Origin: Cruorifilaria tuberocauda
Lineage: Eukaryota; Nematoda; Chromadorea; Rhabditida; Onchocercidae
Direction: 5' to 3'
NCBI GenBank assembly: GCA_013365365.1
Contig: JABVXU010000442.1
Coordinates: 1-45,529 of the forward strand
Length of the DNA: 45,529 bases
In this document: positions 1-11,200 of the stretch, piece by piece
How positions within the stretch are numbered: the first letter of the stretch is position 1
How the letters are laid out: each line of letters opens with the position of its first letter
The notes under the pieces: generated by a model
Databases searched by the model: none
What the model was told of the DNA's origin: nothing
The model's input: only the letters and a program-made list of their open reading frames with translations
Position numbers and translations under genes: made by a program

Positions 1-376
1 TATTTGAATTGCGAGAAATTTTGTGGGAAAATTCTAGTTTTTTTTTCTTTAACAAATTTTTTAAATGAAAAATCTTGTTTGTTTTCTTACTGATATCATT
101 TTTCTATTCTCGCTTTTTTTTTTCTTGCTTTTCATCGTAATTTTATCACTGCTTTTATCAATTGCTAATTTTATCACAAAAAGATTTATCAAAAAAAATT
201 TTTAAATTTTATTTTTCGATAAACAATTTAAATTTATGGATGAAAATTTAAAAAAAAAAATGGACGATAAATATCTTTATCTATAAAAAAAAAAAATGTG
301 TGTGTATGATGGCGTATTTTAAGAAACGAAATGTTTCTTCGTCCTATTTTAATCATTTTGTTAATTATTATACTTC

Positions 377-412
377 CTCCAATTTTCAATCTATGAAAAC
401 GTCTTATCAAAG

Positions 413-452
<40 letters not shown>

Positions 453-525
453 TCTCTCTCTCTCTCTGTATGATGATAATTTCTCCAATTTCTGATCTAT
501 GAAAACACGTTATCAAAGTTTTTGT

Positions 526-557
<32 letters not shown>

Positions 558-580
558 CCCTCTCTGTATGATGATGATTT
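377..580. repeat. Imperfect tandem duplication carrying CT microsatellites
   Basis: Two consecutive copies with a period of about 106 bp. Each copy reads ctccaatt, then atctatgaaaac, then ttatcaaagttttt, then a CT tract, then gtatgatgat. Copy A spans about 377-482 and copy B about 483-580. The CT tracts themselves are at about 417-467 and 526-565. Differences between the copies are scattered substitutions plus unequal CT length, so the duplication is probably older than the latest microsatellite expansion. Confidence 0.85.
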
Positions 581-1685
581 GATTCATCAATAATTTTCAT
601 CTTTAATTACAATTACAATTTTTTGCTCTAAAATTTGATTCACATCGGTAAGAATTTTTTTCTTTCTTTTTGCTTATTCATAATGAAATAAATTTGAATC
701 TGACAGTGAAAATTATAAATGGATAAAGTAAATGAATTATTGTAATAAATTTAAACCTGAAATTAATTTTCCAAGAATAAGTAAGCAAACTTGAAATGGA
801 TTTTTCAACGATAATTATCTCTTGTATTGAATCGTTTAGTGAAGTAGTGATAATTTTCTTTTTTTTTTTGTTTATCAGTAGTTTTATTTAAATTTTTATC
901 ACATTTACTTATCAATAAATCAGGATAATAATGTAAAATAAAATTGAATAGATATGAAGTAAATAAAAGTTGAAATAAATTTTTTGACAATAAACAAATA
1001 TTGTATTGAATCTTTCACTCTAGTAATGGTTATTTTTTTTTTCTTTTTTATTTATCAGTGATAAATTTCAGCGTAAATTGTAAGTGTAAAATTTTACAAT
1101 CATTTACAAAAAAAAAATTATAAATGGTTGCAAAATGAAGTAAACAAACTTGAAATCTAAACAGACGCTCCGACGATGGTAAAATATTACGCTGAATTTT
1201 CCAACAAAATGTATTTTTAGTTATTTGACAAGTTTTGTAGCAGTTGCATGTGTATCTTTGCATGGTAATTAAATATGAATTTAAAAACTAAAATTGCAAT
1301 TAAAATTTGTTTTTAAATGAATAGAATTGAATTGCATACATATTAACATTTGCAATAAATGAATACTACAAATATAATATTAATTAATATTAGATTATGA
1401 TATTATAGTATTATAATTAATAATAATATAAATAAATGAATTAAGAACAGCAATAATGATATTAATAACAGAATACAACGATATAGTATTATATAATAAT
1501 TTATATGATAATCAATTTATATAATTATATGATAATTTATCTGATAATAAGTAATTTATATAATAAAATATAATAATAATTGTTGTTATCATAATAATAA
1601 TGATAATATCAAAACGCATTCATATTATCATCCGCGACAAATGAATTTATGCAAATATAGTATTAGATAATTGCAATATAGTACA

Positions 1686-1719
1686 ATAATAATAATTAAT
1701 AATAATAATTAATAATGAT

Positions 1720-1768
<49 letters not shown>

Positions 1769-1802
1769 TAATAATAATAGTAATAATAGTAATAACAATA
1801 AT
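1686..1802. repeat. TAA/AAT trinucleotide repeat field
   Basis: Nearly continuous TAA/AAT triplets broken by single-base changes such as tag, taac and tgat. It is non-coding in every frame I read. Confidence 0.9.
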
Positions 1803-3566
1803 AAGGTAATAGTATATATTTTAGGTAAACGGAGGAAGTGAAAATCGAAGTGATACTGTTATTAAAGTAAGAAATTATTTATAAATGAAGTAAATTAAAA
1901 GACAAATTTCTTTTGTTAATCAGTTATATATATACGAAATGACGAAACAAAGATGAAATTTTCATTAGAACCTTAGTAATACAACTACCAATCTATAAAA
2001 AAAATAGTTATATAAGTAAGTTATTTGACCAGTAATGATCTGATTTCTTGTTTTCTCTCCCAGTAAATGTAAATTATTTATCTATCCTAGAATTTTCCAA
2101 GAAAAAAAAAACATATAGAGATAAGAATATGATATACTTTTGTATTCTAATGATATACCAAATTTGTTTCACTTTTTTTTTTCATTGAAAATAATTTCTT
2201 TAAATTATCTTTCAGTTGTCTTTTTTTTCAGAGTCTCTAATTCTTTAATATAGCTATCTTTAATTAAGTTGTTAATCTTTGATCATCTTTAATTAAATTA
2301 ATTAATTTCAGATTATACTACTAAACTGCAAATTATTTTCTCGATTACACGGACAACAGTTATTGGTAGTTAAATAACAATGATCCATTTGCAAGATCCA
2401 ATCAATACCGTATTATTCTGTATAAATAAACAATACCGTATGACTAAATATACGATCTCATCACATTTCAAATTATAATATGCAACGAAGTGATAACAAT
2501 AATTTATTCTAAATATTGATTAATCCTATCAATTATCCTAATTGATTACATCTGAATGCTAACAGCAAAAAATCACCTCAATGATATATTCATTTATCTT
2601 TTCATTTAATTTATTCATTAATTAATTTTACCATTAGATTTCAAAAAAAAAAATTGAAATGTTAATTATACAATGGATAGTCAAATTAAATAATTAAAAT
2701 TCATATTTTAATATATTACTAACACTACAACTTATTCTTCAGTATTTTCTTCTTTTCAATTTTCAGAATAAAATTTTATTGCTTTATATATAAGTAATAA
2801 TGGCTATTAAATTATATAAAATTAGTTTGCAAATTTTGTTGAAATGTAAGTAAAAGTTTACGAACTGTAAATAATATACCAATTTTGTAATTATTTTGAT
2901 TGAGCTTCATTTGATGTAAAGTAATTATCAATTAATTTAGCATAATTCTGTGGGAAAACTTTCCTTTCGTTATTTTATATTGGATATTTAATTCATTTTT
3001 TTTTTTTTTTGGTGGAAAAAGTTTTTGATTAATTAACCGATAACTTAAAGTTAAGCGGAATATAATCCAGTTGAGCAGTTCATCTGATTACTTCTTTTTC
3101 GTTCCTTCAATCCTTTAATATTTGTTTCTTCATTAAATTATTTCCTTTAATTCATTTATCAATTAAAATTTTATAATTTAAATGTCGCTATTAGATAGAT
3201 CATCATGAATTTCCACCTAAAGCACTATTATACGACGACATCGAAATCAATCTTGACAATGTATATCATCAACTGGCAGCTTTAATAATCAAATTATCGT
3301 ATGTTTTTGCATTTTCTTTTATTAGATAATATCAGGAAAAAAAAAAATCAAAATCTGAGCTGTGTACTTCAATGAACGGTGATTTATAAGATCTGGAAAA
3401 CTATCAGAGAGTTATCAATTCAATATGGATAAAATGGGTCATCGGATCAATTCCAATTTGTCACTTCATTAAATGCTAGCACCAAACAAATAGTACCGGA
3501 ATGTAAACTAAATCCCGTGCTACGTGTATATTAAGCGTTGGCGTAATAATCGTCTGATCCAATTAA

Positions 3567-3612
3567 ACGGAATGCGGAATGCGATTTCCGTAAGATCACT
3601 TCCGTATTCCGT
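3567..3612 (+). other. Hairpin with 13-bp stem
   Basis: The left arm ACGGAATGCGGAA (3567-3579) pairs along its full length with the right arm TTCCGTATTCCGT (3600-3612), leaving a 20-nt loop. The only non-Watson-Crick pair is G opposite T. As RNA that is a G-U wobble on the plus strand but a C-A mismatch on the minus strand, so the fold is better on the plus strand. It lies in a less repetitive island of otherwise AT-rich DNA. It may be a structured RNA, a protein-binding palindrome or chance. Confidence 0.55.
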
Positions 3613-4000
3613 ACTGCATTTGTTTCTCTCGGTAATGGAATATATTTTTAATACATAATAGAACTTTTTTTAAATAAGAATCGAAATAAAGCTTCAAGTT
3701 ACTATAATTTGCTACATTAGCTGTGCATAATTAGCTGAAGCATTATAAAGATTTTATCTGTTATTGTTGCTATTATTGCTACTATTTTTTATTACTGTGA
3801 TCATTATTCTGATAACAAATAATACATTTTTTAAATCATTTTGTTACAGGTGAAAATATCGAAAGTTACAATAATAAACAGTTAAAAGGAAAAAAAAAGA
3901 TTAATTCGATTACATTAATAAAGCTTATCATTAAAGTGTACCTATTTGATAATTTGATAAAACACAAATCTGATTTCTTTAAAAATTATATCCTTATTCT

Positions 4001-4006
4001 TTTATT
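4001..4006 (-). terminator. Candidate poly(A) signal of the Pro/Gln/Tyr-rich gene
   Basis: TTTATT on the plus strand reads AATAAA on the coding strand, about 130 nt past the stop codon at 4138. This is a normal 3' UTR distance, but the base composition makes chance AATAAA common. Confidence 0.4.
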
Positions 4007-4137
4007 CTTTCAATCTCTTCCCTTTTTTTTTTTTTCAACAATCCGAAGGAAAGACAAAATAGTTAATTTATGATTTTTCAGAAATACAATCATTAACATT
4101 TTAGTAATGTATAAATTGCAGAAGTCTATTTGCGCCT

Positions 4138-5055
4138 TTACGTGAAATTCAACTGGAAATGATCGTATGCTTGAAAACCCAGATCAGGATCATCTCCGTA
4201 CATTCCATAAAGTGATGAACCAACCATTCCTGCACCACCGAACGATTGCTGAGGATATGGATGACCATATGATGGATATTGTGGATATTGCACATATTGT
4301 GGGACATGCGTATATTGTGTATATTGTGGAGGATATTGTGGAACTTGTGGATAGTAGAATTGTTGATACATAGGTGGACACCACCAAGTTTTGCTCTGTT
4401 GATATGGATATACTACAAATGGTGCTCCTGGTGCTGCTGGTTGTGATATTTGTGCCGCTGCTGCTGGTTGTGATATTGCTGATGCTCCTGATTGTTCCGG
4501 TGCTTCTGCCGGGGCTGATTGTGCTGCTGCTCCGACTGAATGTGATGCTGATGCTGGTGGTGGTGGTGGTGGTTGTACAGGTATTTGTCCTATTGGGAAC
4601 CTTAGTGGGTGGCAGACTGTAGGAAACATTGGTGGTGAATCTGGTGAACCAACCCACATTCTACCTCCACCGTTTAATTGATCATATGTAAGACCTGTAA
4701 TATTTTCGTTTATACATCTCAAAGATGAGAGAGGTTATAATTTCGTATCTTAGCTTAATAACTTCTACATTTCAATTTAATAATTTATTTTAATTTTGGA
4801 AAATTTCCTAAGAATTGTTAGATTATTTTACAATTGATAAGAAAAAAAAATTTCTATCTGAATAGAATTATATTTAATAAATTGAAAAGAAATTTATACT
4901 ATTATTTACTTTGATAGTTATTGATCAAATTATATCAATTAGATATGTTTATTTATATTGATGATAATCATTTTATTACCTGGTAAAAATTTGATGTAAC
5001 TTTGTGTTACTACTGGAAGCAGTATGAAAAGAATCCATCTTAATGAATAATCCAT
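4138..5055 (-). CDS. Secreted Pro/Gln/Tyr-rich protein of unknown function (two exons)
   Basis: Exon 1 is 5055-4980 and exon 2 is 4694-4138; together they give 210 residues. Exon 1 starts at ATG 5055 and encodes a classical signal peptide (MDYSLRWILF followed by ILLPVVTQS), ending CCAG|GTAATA. Exon 2 follows the acceptor ATTACAG. The split Gly codon (G + GT) joins in phase, which is the main support for this model. The mature protein begins with a Gly/Asp-rich stretch, then a run of six prolines, an Ala/Gln/Pro-rich block, and finally a C-terminal half of PQY/YPQ repeats with a WWCPP motif; it has only two Cys in the mature part. I see no known domain. The composition suits a structural extracellular or cuticle-associated protein, but that is inference. 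The reading frame without exon 1 lacks an ATG at its 5' end. Confidence 0.75.
4262..4350 (-). repeat. Degenerate coding repeat (PQY/YPQ units)
   Basis: On the plus strand the 9-mer atattgtgg recurs with small variations. On the coding strand these units give PQY, YPQ and QYT motifs. It is an intragenic repeat that could change length between strains. Confidence 0.75.
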
Positions 5056-8000
5056 TATTGTTTGCAGTAATTCAATTGAGCAGGATTAAATCAATATGTT
5101 TACCTTGCAACGAAGTTGTTTCAAATCTTTTCTTTGAAAAAAAAAAAAAAACAATAACAATCTTTATGTATCAATTAAACAAACAGTATGATAATTATTT
5201 CTATAATTACGATAAAATAAGAAAAAAAATTTACTCTTTTAAAAATTATGCCTAAAATATCCATTTTATTTTGTAATATTCAAAGAAGATGACATGAGTT
5301 AAATTTTTTTTTTATTGCTTTGATAAAAGATAAGATAAATTGTTAAATAATTTTTAAATTGAAAAAAATTATCATTAATATTTATCAATTGATGATAATA
5401 CAACATACGCATATTTCAATGGTTTTTCTTAATAACATTAACATTTAATTTAGCTTACAACTTAGCTTTCTGTTTATTTCATTATTCCATTAAACTAATT
5501 TCCTACACTAGATCATAGTATAGGAAATAACATTCCTCAAAGATTCCTTAAATTATCATTATTCCATTTCCTTCATCATTTGATGAATTAGATTTCAAAA
5601 TGATTTAAGATAAATGAAAATATATCTTATCAAATTATTAACAAAATAACTAAATGAAATGGAATTTGGATATCAAAATTTTATGGAATGGAAGGAAAAT
5701 TTTGTCTAATTATGATAAATTTTAAGACAAATGAAATTTTCTTTCCTTTTATTTCAATGGCAAAAAAAAAGAAGACGAAATAAAAATTAAATGTTATACC
5801 ATTTTCCTTTTCCACAATAAAATAACTTTATAAGACAGAAGCAAAAGACTAAAAATCTTAAAACCTTCATAAAATGAAATGAAGAAAATTTATATCAAAA
5901 CAAAAAAAAAAATTTTCAAATTCAATCTCAAAAATTATAAATAATTTTAGAAGTAAAATCATTTTTCTTACACATATTCTGCAAAAAAAAGAGTTTCATT
6001 TGTAATTTCAATTCTATTAAACTGTATATATTCAAATCTATTCCAATAATTTCAAGTAATTTCAACTGTAATTAAAAGTTACCTGTAGGAAAAAAGCTGA
6101 ATAAATTACCAACCTATCGCGTTTAGTTATATTTTTTGGATCATTTAATTAATATAATTGACTAGATCGGGAAATACAGGATCAGGAAATACCTTAATTG
6201 CTTACTTCATTTGCTAGCTTATCGCCTTTTAAAATTAAAATTAAAAAAAAAAAACTTTAATCATAACTGATTTCACATATATTGTAAATAATTGTATTAA
6301 ATAAAATATTTGAAGAATTTTTACAAATTCAACTTAACCCTCTCGTCAACAATTTAAATTATATAGTTCAAATTAAAATTTTCACGTTACTTAATGTATG
6401 ATTTCACCAGTACAAGTAATAAACGAAAGAATAAATGAAAGTAGAATGACGGATTTCCTGGTTACTTCATTTCACTTTATTTAATTTATAGCTAGAAGAA
6501 TGGATGTAGTAACTTTTAGCTAACACTTCATCTGTGATTTCCCACGTTTTCCATTTCCCTCATTCCTTCAACTTTAAACAAACTTGCTTCAAAACTTGTC
6601 ACGAATCTCGAATAAATCTTTCAATAAAATCTGTGCAATCATTGATTCATTTTGAAGAAATTAAATGAATCATCTCTTCCTCGTGAACTTCATGAATTCC
6701 TTTTGGCAAATTTCATATTATTTTCCCAAAAATGATAACTCGAGTCTTCTTTTATTTCCATTTCCTTTCAGAAACAATCAATGGATACACTATTGCATAG
6801 ATTCAATCTCAATGCATTTAATTTCAAAAAATGCGGAAAAAAAAGCATAATTAAAAAATCACTTTCTTTCTTTGCTAACAAACAAATGCTTTGAAGAAAA
6901 CATTTTCAAATATTCATTGTAAACACATAAAGCAGTATATAATGAGTTAACTCAGGAATGTACGGAATTCAAGATTGATGAAAAGGTGCACAATACATAA
7001 CGGAGGCACCGGTTGCACAATGAAGGGCATTTTCGAAACAATAATTGATAATGTACAGCGTATGTGGGTGCGTATGCGTACGTGTATTTATAAGTTCGAG
7101 AGTTTTAGGTATGTAGCTCTATATTTGTATTCTTATGAAATAAAATGATTTCAACAAAACAAAAAAAAATCATACGCACCACACTTCTACCTATATAGCA
7201 TGGTTGATAAATGATAACCGATAAATAATTTCGCCACGAAAAAAAAGAATAAAAGAATAAAACAGCAAAAAAGAGTACAAGAATAAAAAAGAGTATAAGA
7301 GTAAAAACGAGTAAAAGAGTAAAAAAGAGTATATTAGTAAGAGTAACATATGAAACAGTAAAACAGGTAAAATAAAGAAAACGAATGATAGAAAAAGAAA
7401 AATTTTAATAAATAATAGCAATAAGAAAGTACTGGTACTAATTTTAATGGCAAAATTAATAATATGCACTATTATTAGCAATAGTAACAGTAACCATATC
7501 TGCCGTCATCATTTCCTAAATGAAAGCTTTCTCTTAAATTTGAAAGAAATTTTCAAAACAATAAGCGCAAGAGAGTAACGAAGAACAATGACGTATACCA
7601 GTAATAAACAGTATGAACTTTTCAAATCAATATTTAAAATAATAATAATAATAATAAGCTATATTAACAAAAATAATCCATATAAATAATAAAAATGGTA
7701 AAAAAATATTATAATGATTATGAAAAGAATAATAATGATAATGGTAATAACAAATAATAATAATAATTGATAAACAATAATAAATAATAGTAACTAATAA
7801 TAATAATAAAAATATAATAATAAATAAATAAATAATAATAATAGTAACTAATAATAATAATAATCATAATAAATAAATAATAATGATAATAATGATAGTA
7901 ATAAATAATAATAGTAATAAATGATAGTAATAATAATATAGAAACAATAATAATACCTGCTTTTTTCATCAGATATTGTTATTCTAATTTTAAATGAATA

Positions 8001-8244
8001 ACCAAATGGCAAATCATAAATACCACTTCGCATATCAAACAATGAATTCTGTTACTAGAAAAAAAGAAGGAACTGCAGCCAACGTGAATCAGAGCAATCC
8101 AAAGGGAAGTAAAATGAAAAAAAAAGGCATCATTGGTAACATTTTGGGAATTAAATAGAATTTTTTTCTGAGGCGTATAGAATATTACAAAGCATTTCAA
8201 ATTTTGTTTTTTTTTCACAAAATCATATGTTAAATCACGAAATT
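5056..8244. other. Intergenic region between the small secreted gene and the myosin 3' end
   Basis: Mostly AT-rich sequence with A/T runs. The interval 6960-7140 is less biased and contains a short Cys/Pro-containing minus-strand frame, with no start or splice support. From about 7210 to 7960 the sequence is built of agtaaaaaag-like and AAT-triplet repeats. The myosin 3' UTR must lie in the upper end (below 8245), but I found no clear AATAAA close to the stop. Confidence 0.7.
7638..7940. repeat. AAT/ATA trinucleotide repeat field
   Basis: About 300 bp of nearly continuous AAT units with interruptions (gat, agt, aac). The Tyr/Ile-rich minus-strand frames it creates are artefacts of the repeat. 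Confidence 0.9.
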
Positions 8245-8294
8245 TCACTCCTTCAACGGCAAGCCGCGTTTTGTATCGTCCGTCATATCAGAAC
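8245..8294 (-). other. nmy-1: Terminal myosin exon 37 (nonhelical tail)
   Basis: A 50-nt exon after a strong acceptor (AAATTTTAG). Joined to the donor GAAG|GTAATC at 8829 it completes a Gly codon and encodes the tail [16 protein letters not shown] followed by TGA. Acidic-then-basic short tails with Ser/Thr are usual at the end of non-muscle myosin II. The alternative, reading past the donor, stops at 8794 with [11 protein letters not shown], which is unlike a myosin tail. I prefer the spliced form. Confidence 0.75.
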
Positions 8295-11200
8295 CTAAAA
8301 TTTAATAACTTTATGTGGTACTTTCCAAATTTATTTAAAAAGAAAACAGACTTTAATTCCAATAGATTTATGCATTGTTTTTCATATTTTTACCATGTAA
8401 TATACACTAACTAGCATATTCAATTTTATAATTTGCTTATTTTCTTGCGCCAATCATTCACTATGTCCCAAATTCGACTTCCATCTTTGGTCTATTTTAA
8501 CTAATAGGAATTTGCACATTTTTTTACTTCGTTATAATTAAGATTTAAACTAATTCCAGTATATGAATACAATTAAAAAAGATTTATAATCCATATGTGA
8601 TAACCGTAATATCGATTTCTCGGCCATTGATGAGTGTATTCCCTCGCTGTATCCTAGTGCAACTTTTGAGGCTTAAAACAGAAAAAAAATGGGATAGGAT
8701 GAAGAAAGGACCAGGATATTTGGATGAAAAACTGAACAATGTAAGAAATGAGCAATGCCTTGACGTAACTTCTTAAGAAAAATTTAATTAAAATTAACAT
8801 CTTATACAGGGACAATCGTGACGATTACCTTCAGTACCTATACTATCCAAGTCGTCATGTGGACTGTTATTCCGCAAATGAACACGTCGACCACCCAGTA
8901 ATGTATCACGAACTGGACGTCGCTGTCCACGCAAATTGGTATTATCACGAGCCAATGTATCATTTGCCGCATTTAAATCGTCAATCATTCGTTGCAAATT
9001 CCGTGCTTTTGTTTGTTCCCGTATCAATTCTTCCTCCATTTCGTCAAGCCGTCGGCGAATTTGCCTGACTCGAGTTTTTTCTCTTTCTGCCTGCAGTAAA
9101 GAAATTGATTGTTTCTCAGTAAAAGCAGAAAAATCATTTACAATAGAGATCAAAAAATCGTAAAGACAGACCTGTTCTTTATTCTGTTCCGTGTTTCGAC
9201 GTTCATCTTCCAGCTGCAATATCGCATCAGCCAAACGTTTCTCAATACGCCGATACTGGAAAGAGTGTTTAAATTGAACGAACGAAGATATTAAATCTAA
9301 TTCATAGAAATATATTATTGTGGAAAGTGAAGAAACTCCGATACTTGTTTAATTCATAAATTAAGGAAACAAAAAATTTCTCAAAAATAAAATAAACTGC
9401 TAAAAGAGGTAAAAAGAAAAAAAGACTACTTATTGTGATATTACCTTCCAGATCCCTCAGTGAAATCTCAATCATATCATGCTAGTAAATGCATAATGGA
9501 CCTCCTACTGATAGGCTACCCGAAAGATGCTCATAGTAATAGCTATTAAACCGTTTCATTAAATTTGTTGAATGCAAGTAAGGAATCTTTCCACATAGGG
9601 AGCAATAGTAAACTCATATATGCAATATTTTTCGTTTTTGTAACAATTTCCTCACCAAAAAATTCATGTAAAAGTTTTTACAGCCATCAGTTTTATAAAT
9701 TGAAATAAACTAAGTAATCAAATAAAGATTACGAATGATATACTAACTTGTCGAGTAGCGTTAGCACGTTCCTGGCTTTCCGCGTTATACTGTTCTTCCA
9801 AGTACTGTATCTTTGCTTCAAGTGCAGCTATTTGAGCCCTGGAGCGAGTCTGTGCTGATGTTTCCAATTCCGAAACTTTATTCTTGAGTTCACGATTTGC
9901 ACGCTCCATTGCTTGCTTCTCAGTTTCCAGTTTTTGCGTTGTAGAACGCTCAACCGACAATTCCGTGGTCAGCTGTTCAACCTTCAAATAAAACAAAGAT
10001 CTGAATATCTCATCATTACGCATCAATGTTGAAAGCCGTATGAAGTAGTACATAAAATTAACAGTATGATAGTAGCACATATGGTTAGTAAACATAGAGT
10101 TGCGCTATCAGGTAAACATAACGAAACTACTTCGAGCTAGCTTGGAGAGGTTAAACAGTGGAAAGAGACTAGATATGAAAACATTTCAACGTCCAAACAA
10201 CATCGACAGGTTAGATTAAAACTTTCATGATTTATAAATATTTTGAATTTTCTTCAAATGATATCTTTCACTTCCCTTTTAACAACTATCATCAAATAAA
10301 AGACGAATAAGAGGAAATGTTGATAAAACTTCTGTCTTTTTACCTGCATCTGTGCTTTCCGCTGTTTATCAAGCGCTAATTCAGCAAGACTTTGTTCCTC
10401 TTCCACTTCTTCTTCTAAAGCAGCAACTTTTGCCTCGAGTCTTCGACGTTCATCGGCATTCATTCCACCGCCTCGACTCCTTGCATCTTCCAACTCATCC
10501 TTTTCCGCCTCCAACTGTCTCTTTTGGTTCATTAAATTTTCGTTAGCTTCCAGTAGTCGGATATTTTCAGCATCAAGTGTACGTAATCTACAAATTACTC
10601 TATGACTGGAAAAAGGGTTCAAAGACGAATATAGAGAATAATTATAATTTAAGAGACAGAACTACCAATAAACTGTAGTTAGTTCATACACTGCAAAAGA
10701 CAAAAACAAAAGAAGAAAAAAGAAGTAAAACAATGGGTTTTGACATTTTATGTAGTAACCCACTTGTAAGAGATATGAGGAGGTATTAAAAATCGCAGCT
10801 TGTTTTGTAACGAATGACGATGAGGAAGCAAAACTCACTTTCGTTCCATTTCACGCAAAGAATTTGCAAGCTCTTCTTTCGACTGTCGAATCTCTTCATT
10901 GTCATGTTGCAAATCTTTGATAATTTGTTGATATTTCTTGAATTGTCGACTGTAATCATCTTTCAGTCTGTTGGCAAGTTCTAATTGTTGCTCCATTTCC
11001 ATCAATTGTGATTCAATCTTCTTCCGATTAGAAACGGCACCGGTCTAAAAATGAGTTTACCAAATTTGGGATAAAAAAAAGCCACTGCAGTTAAGCTGGA
11101 AATTTTTCATCACGAGTTAAAGTCCGTGAAAAAACAAATCTTACCCGTGTGCGACGTTCATTTTCAAGCTCATTTTCGAGATCTCGAATTTGTTTCAGCA

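Larger units (their letters stand above)
1..4137. other. AT-rich intergenic region
   Basis: No gene is supported here. The stretch holds long A and T runs, two CT microsatellites inside a roughly 106-bp duplication (377-580), loosely repeated AT-rich blocks around 660-1150 sharing a gaagtaaa/ttgaaat motif, and a long TAA field at 1686-1802. The interval 3180-3620 is less repetitive and contains a perfect-stem hairpin at 3567-3612. Short reading frames exist but are low complexity (Arg/Glu, Ile/Asn or Lys runs) and lack splice context. Confidence 0.75.

Noticed and set aside
4167..4622. Plus-strand and second minus-strand frames overlapping the Pro/Gln/Tyr-rich gene
   Set aside because: They are antisense or frame-shifted readings of the coding repeat; composition (Val/Asp/Ile or Thr/Ser runs) follows from the repeat and they have no splice-supported start.
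7191..8042. Tyr/Ile- and Leu/Phe-rich minus-strand frames resembling membrane proteins
   Set aside because: They are translations of AAT and agtaaaaaag repeats; hydrophobicity is an artefact of the codons.
9470..9600. Exon-like patch in myosin intron 34 ending GGAAG|GTAATA
   Set aside because: A short open stretch next to a good donor, but it has a stop just upstream and the rod is complete without it.
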